A stretch of 64,000 bases of DNA from Trichosphaerium sp. ATCC 40318 (taxonomy: Eukaryota > Discosea > Flabellinia > Trichosidae), in assembly GCA_038496445.1 (NCBI GenBank), contig JALMLS010000342.1:1-64000 (forward strand). The letters are read 5' to 3'. A model generated the notes under the pieces. That model had not been told where the DNA came from, searched no databases, and was given only the letters and a program-made list of their open reading frames with translations. Below, piece by piece: positions 21,974 through 31,368 of the stretch (position 1 is the first letter of the stretch; each line of letters opens with the position of its first letter). A program made the position numbers and the translations under genes.

Positions 21974-23897
21974 TTAAACAAAATTCAATGAAGCCAGCTT
22001 CAGTTGTTGCACTATTTCTGTTTGCTCAGTTGCTTGCGTAGAGTCTTTGGGCATTTTTTCACCATTTCCCAAGTATCTTCCTATCACATTATGTTGCCTG
22101 GTGTCTAGCATTCCCTTATCTAGTACAATAAGTTTTGAAACTAACAGAACAACTTTACCCAAACAGAAAGGACATGTTCCTTTTTTCCGTTTCTTCTTTT
22201 TAACAGCCTTTCGTTTCATGCAATTCTTACATGAATTAGATTTTAAGCTATATAACATACGCAATTGTATATCTTGAGGATCAAATATGGATAAATCAAT
22301 AAGTTCTAAACCAAAGAACTTAACACATAACAAAACTTAAAAGAAAAAAAAAAGTTGTGCGTCACGTACCTTCCCACTTGTTATGATCAAGAAATTCTTT
22401 GATTCCAGACGACAGCTCTTCTAAATCTTGCATGTGTTTCAGAAGTTTTGATAGAAATTCTTGGTGCTGATCACGTGTAACAAGAATATCATGCCAAATA
22501 AAGTGATATCCGTATTTCCAAATTACTTGAGGATTACCTATCGCCTTAAAATGGCTATCTGTTCCAGTAACGATAAACTCACAACTTTCCTCAGGAAACA
22601 TCAATGAAACAAACTTGGCAAAGGTATCAAGAAAAAGACCAAGAACTTGATCATTACTCCAATCATTGCTCGCTGACTTGATATCCAAATCAACATGTAA
22701 CTTATACTTTGTGTCTGCAATCTCAACTATTTTCAAGGGAATCTGATCCATAACTGCTTTCGCACAAACTACATACAAATTCTCATATTCGCTTTGAGGT
22801 ATACTGAAAGTCTCTTTTGTGCTCACTTCCCACCACATGTGCGTTGGTAATCCACCTTCAACATCATGATCGACTAACCAATCCTGTACAAAGTTTTTAC
22901 CTCTAACTCTACGTACACGTTTCTTGTTTGTTGGAGCTTTCTTCTTGGTATTCGTATTAAGCAGTGGCACTTGTATAAAATCCTGCCCTTTAGCTGCGAT
23001 AATAACAAGCTGCTTTTCAGATAGTTGTGTAATCTCTGTAACAACAACGCCATACTCAGTGTAACATACAGTCTTTGCATTGCTACGGAAACGCAGCTTA
23101 CTGCAAGCTTGTTTCACAAAATCTTTAAATGCTGTAGTATGTGTAACTACAAGTGGTTTTGTTGGTGTACGCTGACCATTGTTATTAGTAACCTCAACAA
23201 GCCAACGAGTTTTTTTTTCAGTTGTAGTAGCAGAGGTCTCAAGTTTATGTACTTTTGTGGGACCACCTCCTTTTCGCTTAGATCTCTGCCTTACGTCCCT
23301 TTTTAGTTTCTCACGAGCCTTATTAACATCTTCTATCGTTGGTTCTTGAAGGGTGTACTCACCATCGTTATCTCCAATAACTGCTTTTATGGTAGTGGCT
23401 AGTGAAATTGTAGGGTCTTTTAAAATAGAGAGAACTGTGTTGTGGTACCTTTGTAGTCAGCATTGAGGATTTTTAAGCGTTAGTACATACCGTTCTTGCA
23501 TTGTAAAGCTGCTAGTGATGAAAACTATTGAGCCTCCATAAGTTTTAGGTGGGTATCGCGTGACATCAAGCCAGTCAGTATCTAGAGTTAATAAAATGCG
23601 TTCTGGGTCATTTTTAAGAGTTTCATAAATGTCATCGTCCAGTTTTCCTCTACTATTGCCCTCAATTAACGCAATGTCGAAATTCATGCGCTGCAGCATC
23701 GCTTGTTGAGTCAATTACAACAATGCACTTGTAAATTATAGAAATAGGCTATTACCGCTATACACATACCTCTTAATGCTTTAGAAGTACAATTTTCATC
23801 CAAAAACACTAGTAAACGTAAACAGTGTTTGGCAGCTACGGAGCGCCTCACCTTTGCAACACTTAAACGCCGTTGAACCACAATTCGGTTCTGCCAT
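21974..23897 (-). CDS. Composite protein: PIN-like (DUF5615-type) domain, doublecortin-like domain, archaeo-eukaryotic primase domain, C-terminal zinc-binding motif
   Basis: Residues about 1-98 carry VFLDENCTSKALR, FDIALIEGNSRGKLDDDIYE, ILLTLDTDWLDVTRYPP and GGSIVFI, the acidic pattern of DUF5615/Mut7-C PIN-like nucleases. A basic linker leads to a ubiquitin-fold, doublecortin-like segment (about 180-260: TRWLVEVTNNNGQR, FKDFVKQACSKLRF, GVVVTEITQLSEKQ). From about 290, TKYKLHVDLDI supplies an Asp-x-Asp motif and KYGYHFIWHD a Gly-x-His motif, as in archaeo-eukaryotic primases of the giant-virus/herpes or PrimPol type. After an intron come CKNC and CPFC, a likely zinc site, then a Gln-rich tail. 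The primase call is moderate because the third catalytic motif was not pinned down. About 580 residues, five or so introns. The combination is new to me; a virus-derived origin is possible but unproven. Confidence 0.7.
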
Positions 23898-24107
23898 TGT
23901 TATTGATAATGTATTCGTTGCCAAAGTTGTTTTTTTTGTGTTTTTGGTTTTCGCTGTGATCAGTGAATATTACTACAAGATACTACACAACAAGCGGTTA
24001 AGAAAGAGTCAGCAAATAATCTCAAAATCCCTCTCAAAACATGACACCCAGAGCTCCAACGGTAGTTTTTTGAATAGTTGAATTTTCTGTTTAGACTTGT
24101 TCTTAGA

Positions 24108-24296
24108 ATGGACGTGGTGCTGTTTATGATGAATAACAAACTACACGAGGTTGCACAAACGTGCAATGCAACACGTGATCAGATGAAAGCCATGTACACA
24201 TTTAGTATTTTAGCAGCCTGGTGCTTTGAAGAGTTTGAGTTGCGGGGACTTAACATTTACTTGGCATTTTTTTTTATTGTTCTTTTTGTTTTGTAA
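24108..24296 (+). CDS. Possible small protein with a C-terminal hydrophobic tail
   Basis: An open frame, MDVVLFMMNNKLHEVAQTC to a hydrophobic end ([12 protein letters not shown]), lies between the primase gene and ALG3 and overlaps the ALG3 stop by about 20 bp. A further frame at 23908-24081 encodes a hydrophobic helix (VFFVFLVFAVISEYYY), but I could not join the two with consistent phases. Function unknown. Confidence 0.25.
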   Translation: MDVVLFMMNNKLHEVAQTCNATRDQMKAMYTFSILAAWCFEEFELRGLNIYLAFFFIVLFVL

Positions 24297-26026
24297 CATT
24301 ATAATTCCATAAACCCACCAACAATGTTGTATGACAAGCGAAAAGTGCTAAAGATGTCATAGCAGTAGAAGGATAGATAGCCCAAACAATCTCCATAATA
24401 ACGAATAAGCCAAGCCTAAAGGAGAATTACGATATTAAAAGTATTGACAGATATTGTACTTGACGAGCGTCGGAATATTTGTAGCCCATAGAAGTAGAGG
24501 TATGCTGTGGAAGAACCATACGTAAAATTGGTAGTGCAATGTACGTGCAAAGTAAATACCAATAAAATTAGACGTAAATAAAATAACTGCTATTTCTTTG
24601 TATCGTTAAGGGCGTTGGTCTGTCGTAAGTAAACTAAAGAACAAGAGAATGTTGTAGGATACGCTTTGGTGTTAGTGGCTTGGCTTTACTTGTTTTACTC
24701 GAACATAGGAGCGAAAAAAAGCCGCTAAGATGAGTAAGTTTACAACGCCATTAAAGGAATCTTGAATTGATTTTATACATACCTCTTTACCCAATTGAAA
24801 TTGCAAAACAAGAACCATAAGCTTATATTACAAAATAGTAAAAACAAACCCCAATAAAGATTTGTAAATAGTTCCTCTGGAAGGAATCTCCAATTAACAG
24901 TCCACTTGTACATGAACTGACGGCCAAGGTTAAATGCACATGCTATGTATCCAATAGCGTTCTCTTTCAAGAATGGCAAAGCAAGTACAAGCTATGAAAA
25001 GGGAGGTATTTAGAATCTGTAAAAAGACAATGACACAAACGCACTTGTAGGATTGCACAAATAGATATATTCTTTACAGCACCTACGAAACCAGTTTCTC
25101 GTAGAAATATCACGAGCAGACCAAATGAATAAAGCAACACATTCATCTTTATAGACACAGCAAAGCTTTAAAAAAGCAAGCACTTAGAGTAACAAAAAAA
25201 GAATATTTTGCGCACCTGAAAAACAAACTACCTATACTCCATCGCTTGTATAAGAACAACAATACAGCCACGTGCAAGAAAAAAGTTGCAAACGTGTCAT
25301 TAAATAAGCGTAACACGTAAATTGAATGTATGCGTTTTGACACGCTAAGCAACACCAATGCCCATAAAGGAACCTAAAAACCGATGAATAAATTGTCACG
25401 TGTTGCATTAATGTTGTAGCGAGAATAACATACTGTTTTTACGCGTTTGTATATCAAGTACACTACAGCCAAGTTGGCCACATAGAGAGCAGCGAAAATA
25501 TATTGTGCCAGTAGAATATTCGTGCCACTGTCTACAATGGCGTCACTCTTGGCCCACTGTGAAGTGTTACGCACCAGTGATCCAGTAAAGAGGTAGGAAT
25601 ACGTACACAAAGCCTGCAGGATATACGAGGGGTCCAGTACCTCCCTTGAGCTCTGTGTAATCGTATCTAATGCATTTATCAACAAAATAAGCTAGTTAAT
25701 TTCAAAAACCGTACTGGCCCTGGTCTACTCCTTCTACTTCTTCCATGTACGCTCTCCAATCAATCTCTGTGTCTTTTGTAACATTAGAGTGACAATTCTC
25801 ATCAAACTACTAGTACAAGTTTCCAGTACGTACAAGGGACCTTAGTTATGATTAAAAGAGAGAATGCTAGCTCGGCTAGTAAAAGCAATACAAGCGCATA
25901 AACTGGGTAATCTGTTGCTGTCAGCCATTTGTACAAACTAGTGGGTGTAAGTGTCACCAAATAAAACCGCTCTAACGTCGATAATGGTCCATTTGACGTT
26001 TCTTTAGTACTTGGTTCCTTTTGCAT
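24274..26026 (-). CDS. ALG3: ALG3, Dol-P-Man:Man5GlcNAc2-PP-Dol alpha-1,3-mannosyltransferase
   Basis: ALG3 adds the sixth mannose to the lipid-linked oligosaccharide in the ER lumen during N-glycan assembly. In order the exons give [13 protein letters not shown], then [20 protein letters not shown], the family's most conserved block. Then come [55 protein letters not shown] and [56 protein letters not shown], and a final [18 protein letters not shown] complete it. Many membrane-spanning segments are evident. About 430 residues, matching family size, with roughly ten short introns. The stop TAA is at 24274-24276 on the complement. Identification is secure. Confidence 0.95.
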
Positions 26027-26112
26027 GGCTGCTCAAAAGCGAGCGTGCGTTCTAACGACTACTCACTTAATACTGTTCACCTAAACGCAAGTTTGTGTCT
26101 GTGTAATCCAAA

Positions 26113-26848
26113 ATGGCAGCAACCAACAATATAACATCAGCGGCTTCTAATCCAGGCGTAATAATCAAATTTACATTAATTCGCAAATTGATTTGTTTAG
26201 ACATTTGAGGCGCTGACGTGGCGAGAAGCACTATGGCTAAGTACACCGCCTGTCATATTATACATAATTGAACGAATTGTTTTGCGTTCTGTAATATCGT
26301 GGCTACACCGTGGCATTGCATCTAAAGTAGTTTCTTGGTGGAATAACTTATTACCACGAGCAAGAATAACGGCTGTACTGGTAAAGTTTCAAACTCTCTA
26401 AAACTAGCACTAACATATGTTTAAGGCGACGATCGTAGCAATCATTGCATTTGTTATCCTTTTTGCGGAGCATGACTCACTTGCACCCTATTTTGTTAAA
26501 TTTGTTGCTGGCGCGTCTATCTTGTCAAGGCACGGTGAAATGCTCGTAGTACCTTTGTACGCGGCCTTTATGGTGCTTGGCCAAAATAGAGTTGTGATGC
26601 TTGGCGTTTTTTACGCATGCATAGCAGCGTTTCTCTACTTCATAGCGAAGCGCACTAACGAGGAGGGTGACTGGAGTATACGCGATCCAGCCGCTCCGCG
26701 CACCGTCACGCTGCTACGTACGAAGTATAAGACACGCGAGCCTGTGCTTGAGTGGCCTACCAATGAACAAGGACATCAACAAATAAAACAAACAAAACTG
26801 CGCAAATGGCTCAACAAAATACTACCAAACGGTAATGTAAAGCAATAA
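26113..26848 (+). CDS. Hypothetical multi-pass membrane protein
   Basis: ATG 26113 gives MAATNNITSAASNPG. A GTAATAATC donor joins it to TFEALTWREALWLSTPPVIL and a basic segment. A second intron (gtaaag...gtttaag) then leads to ATIVAIIAFVILFAEHDSL, MLVVPLYAAFMVLG and VVMLGVFYACIAAFLYFIAK. Three to four hydrophobic segments are followed by a basic cytosolic-looking tail ending NKILPNGNVKQ. It is about 225 residues. The layout loosely recalls small ER membrane proteins such as the TMX2 N-terminus, but I cannot assign a family. It is divergent to ALG3, with 86 bp between starts. Confidence 0.7.
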
Positions 26849-27276
26849 ATAGATGTTTGGAAAAGCGCACGTGATTCGTTTTGTTTTTATCGTGCAGTAA
26901 ACGTCAAAAGGCAAATTGTGACATCTCATACGCCTGTCTACGCGCAAAGCTACCACGGGCACTAACTTCTGAAGTAACGGGTGATAAAACTTAGACTTTT
27001 TATGCGATTAAGTAGGAAATGAGCGTCTTCGCGTTATCTACAGGCTGATAGAGCGTACGCACTATTTAGTAATCACAATGGTAACTATAAATATTGTCCG
27101 CTCAAAAAACGTGGTCCCCTCGCTTTATTTAGTGACTATAACCGTTCACCGCGCTGTACGTTTGTTTTAAAGCTTGCAAAGTAGCCAGGTTTTTCTAGTA
27201 CACAACCTGTGTGATCCATTTGTACATCCGTCAAGGCACAACACAGCGGTAACAACACCTAAAACAACAACTCAAG
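26849..27276. promoter_or_regulatory. Intergenic region and probable 5' UTR of the cofilin gene
   Basis: 428 bases with no supported gene. A CACGTG stands at 26870. The last 110 bases are C/A-rich with ACAACA runs just before the cofilin ATG, like a leader. Confidence 0.35.
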
Positions 27277-28060
27277 ATGGTACGCCTTTATTAACAACTA
27301 AAAAGAACATAGCGCTCTGTGGGTTACCAGTTTTTGCCTCCTCTGCCCCTTTTTACTATTGCTTCGCTAAGTATGGGTTTTATTGCCTCTAACATCCCTT
27401 CTTTCTCTAGGCTAACTCTGCTTCCGGTATTCAAATCACTACTGATGTTATCAACCAACACAACAGTTTCCGTCAGCGTAACACCAACCAAAACCGCTAC
27501 ATCATGTACAAATTGAGCGACGACTTCACCGAGGTAGTTGTAGCTGAGAAGGGACCAACTTCTCACAACTGGAGCGACTTCGTCTCCGCACTCCCAAAAG
27601 ACCACTGCCGCTACGCTACTGTACTCTACGAGTACCAAAAGGGTAACGATGGTGAAAGAGCAAAGATCGTTTTTGTTCTATGGCACGTGACGCGTTTTTC
27701 CTTTTTCTTTTTTACATATTCGCTTTCCCACATCCTTAAATATCCATCCATTAACCTTTTTGATAAATACACTTGTGATTTATCCCACATTTTGTCCCTC
27801 ACTAAAAAGAGACTAATGCTAATAATTTTTCGCTTTAGGACTCCTGATAACGCTCCAAGCAAAGAGAAAATGCTTTTCGCTTCAACCAAGAACACCGTCA
27901 AGCAAAACTTGCAGGGTATCAACATCGCTATCCAGGTACTTTTTTTCTACTTACGTATACCGTATTTTTGACATCTCTAACACGTGTAAACCAGGCCACT
28001 GATATTGATGAAGCTGAAGAAGACATCGTTAAAGAGAAATGCAACAAATTCTCCAGATAA
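27277..28060 (+). CDS. ADF/cofilin, actin-depolymerising protein
   Basis: Cofilin severs and depolymerises actin filaments. The first coding exon is only the ATG (27277-27279); a 131-nt intron then joins it to ANSASGIQITTDVINQHN. The core follows: YIMYKLSDDFTEVVVAEKG, NWSDFVSALPKDHCRYA, VLYEYQKGNDGERAKIVFVL, then WTPDNAPSKEKMLFASTK and NTVKQNLQGINIAIQATD. This includes the long actin-binding helix and the conserved CRYA and W-x-P motifs. The protein ends KEKCNKFSR. The second large intron (27683-27838, 156 nt) begins with GC within GCACGTG; the frame is restored at VLWTPD only with that border. The introns are longer and more T-rich than the window norm, which may mark high expression. Length, about 140 residues, is typical. 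Confidence 0.95.
27683..27838 (+). other. GC-AG intron with GCACGTG donor (cofilin gene)
   Basis: Splicing CTATG to GACTCC restores Leu-Trp-Thr-Pro-Asp, the conserved cofilin segment. No alternative GT donor keeps the frame. Confidence 0.78.
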
Positions 28061-28290
28061 ATCACACGAATTGAGATCTTGGGATCCCAAACGTTCGAAC
28101 CTAATAAAGCTGCCCTTTAGTTTAATCTTTATTTTATTTATTACTGATTCGCATTTTTACACGTTTTCTTTTCTGTTTTTTTTTTTTTTTTTTCCATTTG
28201 GAGCATCGCCTGAGTCAAGAGTATCGCCTTAAAGCAGCTATCGTTATCACGCCAATCACCGTTACTACGAGATAAAAGTTAGAGGTTTGT

Positions 28291-31093
28291 TTAACAGTTC
28301 ACAAATGAGTAATACGCACAAACAACTACAACTCCTGCGATAATGCTGAAAGTCAGAGTTAGGATTCTTCGGGGTTGGTATCCAAGTGCTGTGAGAGGGT
28401 AGTCTATAGGATCATTGATTATTTCATCACACTTTCCACCAGGGCAAGGAATACACATATTTTTCTAAAACCAAAACGTCAACTTTTTTTCTTAACCTAA
28501 ATGATCATTACGTACTTCGCATTTGTTGTCTGGCGGACAAGCACATGTTTTGCCACAATCTGTTGTCCCACAATATCCTTCAGTACATTCACATGGTTCA
28601 TCAGTGGTACACTCCATACCACTACATAAACCACCACAGCCATCATCGCCACACGTTTTTCCCTTGTCGGTGTTAATCGTGTTTGATACAATAAAATCAT
28701 TTTTACCTCACACGTAGGCTGGCATTTACAGCGATGATTTAGACAGTGTTCTCCGGCGGCACAATCACCGCAAGTACCATTACATCCGTTATATCTTTAG
28801 CACATAAGCGAATGTTTGGTAAAGAAAAATTTGTGTACCCGCATTCATGGTCTGTGCAGTCGGGTAGACAACCACATCTACCGTCAGGAGTGCATGTCAT
28901 ATCGGCGTGGGCACACTCGCCACAATCACCGCCACATCCATCTGGACCACAGTGTCTACCCTTTTGATAAAGAATCAGCATAATACTTCGTAAAGATTAC
29001 ATACTCCACAGTTTGGTTTACAAACGCAAACTCCGTGGCTGCACACATCTTGGCCTGTACAATCACCGCAAGTGCCTCCGCAACCGTCATGACCACACAC
29101 TGAGTTGGTGCAATTTGGCTGACATGTTTTTGGTACGCATTTACTGTCAATACAAGATTCTGCCCAAGGTTTCGGACACTGGCAAGTACCACCACATCCA
29201 TCATCCAGGCCACATGTCAATGAGCAACGCGGTACGCAAGTACATATGCCTTCTTCGCTGCACTCATTTGGAGAGTTACAAGTACCGCATACACCACCAC
29301 AGCTAATTAGTTTAGTACTTGTCATCAGTTATTCTAACAAACTTACCCGTCGTCACCGCATGTTTTACCAGCACATTGAGGTGAGCAAATACACCTTCGC
29401 TTGTTTAATACATTGTGAAAATATATACTCTTACCTGCTACCATTACAATGGAAGTTATCAGGGCAAACGCCACAAGTGCTACCACAGCTGAATTTACGT
29501 TAGTTTTTATTTTATCAAAAAGAGTCTTACCCATCGTGACCACAAACCTTGCCTACACAATGAGATTGACATGTTTGATTGTTTGGTTGCTCTAGAGTAT
29601 ATTTAGGATTTTTTTACACGGCTATCTGACGTACCAGTTTCGCAAGTTTCACCAGACCATCCACTGTCACATACACAAGAGTGGCCAAAGTTACATAATC
29701 CGTGAACACATGGATTCTTGCATGTAATATTAACGATTTTTATGTTATTGTCATAAGTAATCTCTTTTAGCACGTGATTAGGATTTACAATAATTTCTAA
29801 TTGGTAATCTCCAAGCGGCATATCAGTTACATCAATCCACTGACAATCAAGAAAATATGGATACCTAAATCACTTTAGAGTGACTCAAAAAAAAAAAAAA
29901 TAGAAAACAGGATGAAGGCTTACCAATCTATCCAACCAACTTGTAGACCTTGGACCTTTTCGTTGAACTTCCTGTGTCGGTTTCTAACACCTCGATTCGG
30001 CATAGAGTCCAAAACACTTGATCCGGACTTTGCACCTACAAGCACGAACGATGGATCATCCTATTAATTTGAATAAGTCCAAACTTTATAAGGAATACAA
30101 CTTACAATCCTGCGCAGGCGATAGTCTATCCAGTGTTCAAAATGTTGATGCTCCTACTAGATTGTCAAAATGGAAAAAAAAATTGCTTAACGCACGTGAC
30201 AAGCATGATATTTCCATAAAGGATATCCCTCTACTTCATTCCAATCAGCGGGGTTACCAACAAACAAGTCAGCAGTCCCTGAGTTAAGTACTTCAGTTGT
30301 AAATCTTAGGAGTTTTCGTTGTCCAACTTTAGCACAAGGAACTCGGCTTAAAACGTATTAGCATACTTCTACAAGGTGGATACGTACGCATCGACAGCAC
30401 AACTGCAATTTTGAAACCGCCTAAATTCTAGGAGCGGCCTAACAGCGGTAGGAATTACCTCAAAGTCAGGTAATTCTTAACCAAGTTAGCAGACATCGCC
30501 ATGTGATGATCGTACCTCCGCCTGTGCACTGCGTTCCTATAGCATCACAAGTACAGTATCCAAAGGGCGTACAAACAGGACCTGAAAGGATTAGAGAAAG
30601 GGGCGCTGTAATACATTATAGCGCACGTGTGAACGGAGATACACCAAGCAACACATCGCACCTTGTGGTAAATCGTCAAAAAAACATCGAAAATTTTTGT
30701 AGTACCTATCACCTGCCCATCCAGTGTGGCAAATACAAGCACTGCCTAGCATTTTTTTAGTCTTAGCAGTCACAATCTCGGACTAACCATTATAATAGCC
30801 AAATAGGCATGTGTCTATGCTGACCTCTTTTGTTTGGCATGCAGTGCCTTAATGTGAGTATTAGCAACGTTGAGTGATAGTGGTATTTATTTACCGTTCC
30901 ACCCTGTTGTACAAACGCAATGGTGATCTACGCAAGTTCCACGCCAGAAGCATTCGTCTGCACACTCTATATTTGTGTTTCAACGTGATATTACGATAAA
31001 TTAAATACCTTTCATGCAATTTCCTTCTCTAGGCGCCTGACTGGCGTACGCTACCATAAATAACGCCACCACAATAAAGAGACGCCCGCTCAT
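28291..31093 (-). CDS. Secreted/membrane-anchored lysyl oxidase with EGF-like and Cys-rich CGxDGCGG repeats
   Basis: The start MSGRLFIVVALFMVAYASQ is a signal peptide. An EGF-like region follows (near 30540-31010). The lysyl oxidase catalytic domain then reads NSGTADLFVGNPADWNEVEG, YPLWKYHACH plus HQHFEHWIDYRL (the copper-binding His cluster, WxWHxCHxHxH in animals), VQGLQVGWIDW and DCQWIDVTDMPLGDYQLEII. It ends with NPNHVLKEITYDNNIKIVNI. These match the oxidase segment that holds the quinone tyrosine region. Downstream is an EGF-like module (CNFGHSCVCDSGWSGETCE) and about seven Cys-rich repeats of the form CGxDGCGGxCGxC. The end is a hydrophobic segment (TLTFSIIAGVVVVCAYYSF), so it is probably membrane tethered. 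Family role: oxidative deamination of lysines in extracellular proteins. Exon edges in the middle are approximate. Confidence 0.8.
28500..29560 (-). repeat. Cys-rich tandem repeats within the lysyl oxidase gene
   Basis: Seven or so diverged units of about 35-40 codons are centred on CGDDGCGG, CGLDDGCGG, CGHDGCGG and CGPDGCGG, each followed by a C-x-C or C-x2-C pair. Introns often fall between units. Confidence 0.7.
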
Positions 31094-31368
31094 CAATGCA
31101 AATTAAGGGCAACTGTCAAAAATAACCATCTTGACTTTTTGCAGCTTAACCTGTCAGGTTCTTCGTAGAAGTCTTTTAACAGCTTATTTACAGTAATTTT
31201 CGTGCTATGACAGAGACTAAGCTTTTACCACAACGGTGGTTGTGCCGGGTACGAACTATTGATTATTATTCGCTGATACGTTAACAATGATGTTAGTTAT
31301 TTTCAACAATTGATGTTTGGGCATTATGTAAAGTACAACACGTTTGTAAAAGATGGAGCAATTTAATA
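31094..31368. promoter_or_regulatory. Divergent promoter region of the lysyl oxidase and SH2 genes
   Basis: 275 bases with no coding frame supported. It presumably serves both divergent genes. Confidence 0.3.

Noticed and set aside
21974-23897. Recent insertion of a large DNA virus
   Set aside because: The gene has ordinary short spliceosomal introns and no neighbouring viral genes; only the primase-like domain hints at a viral source.
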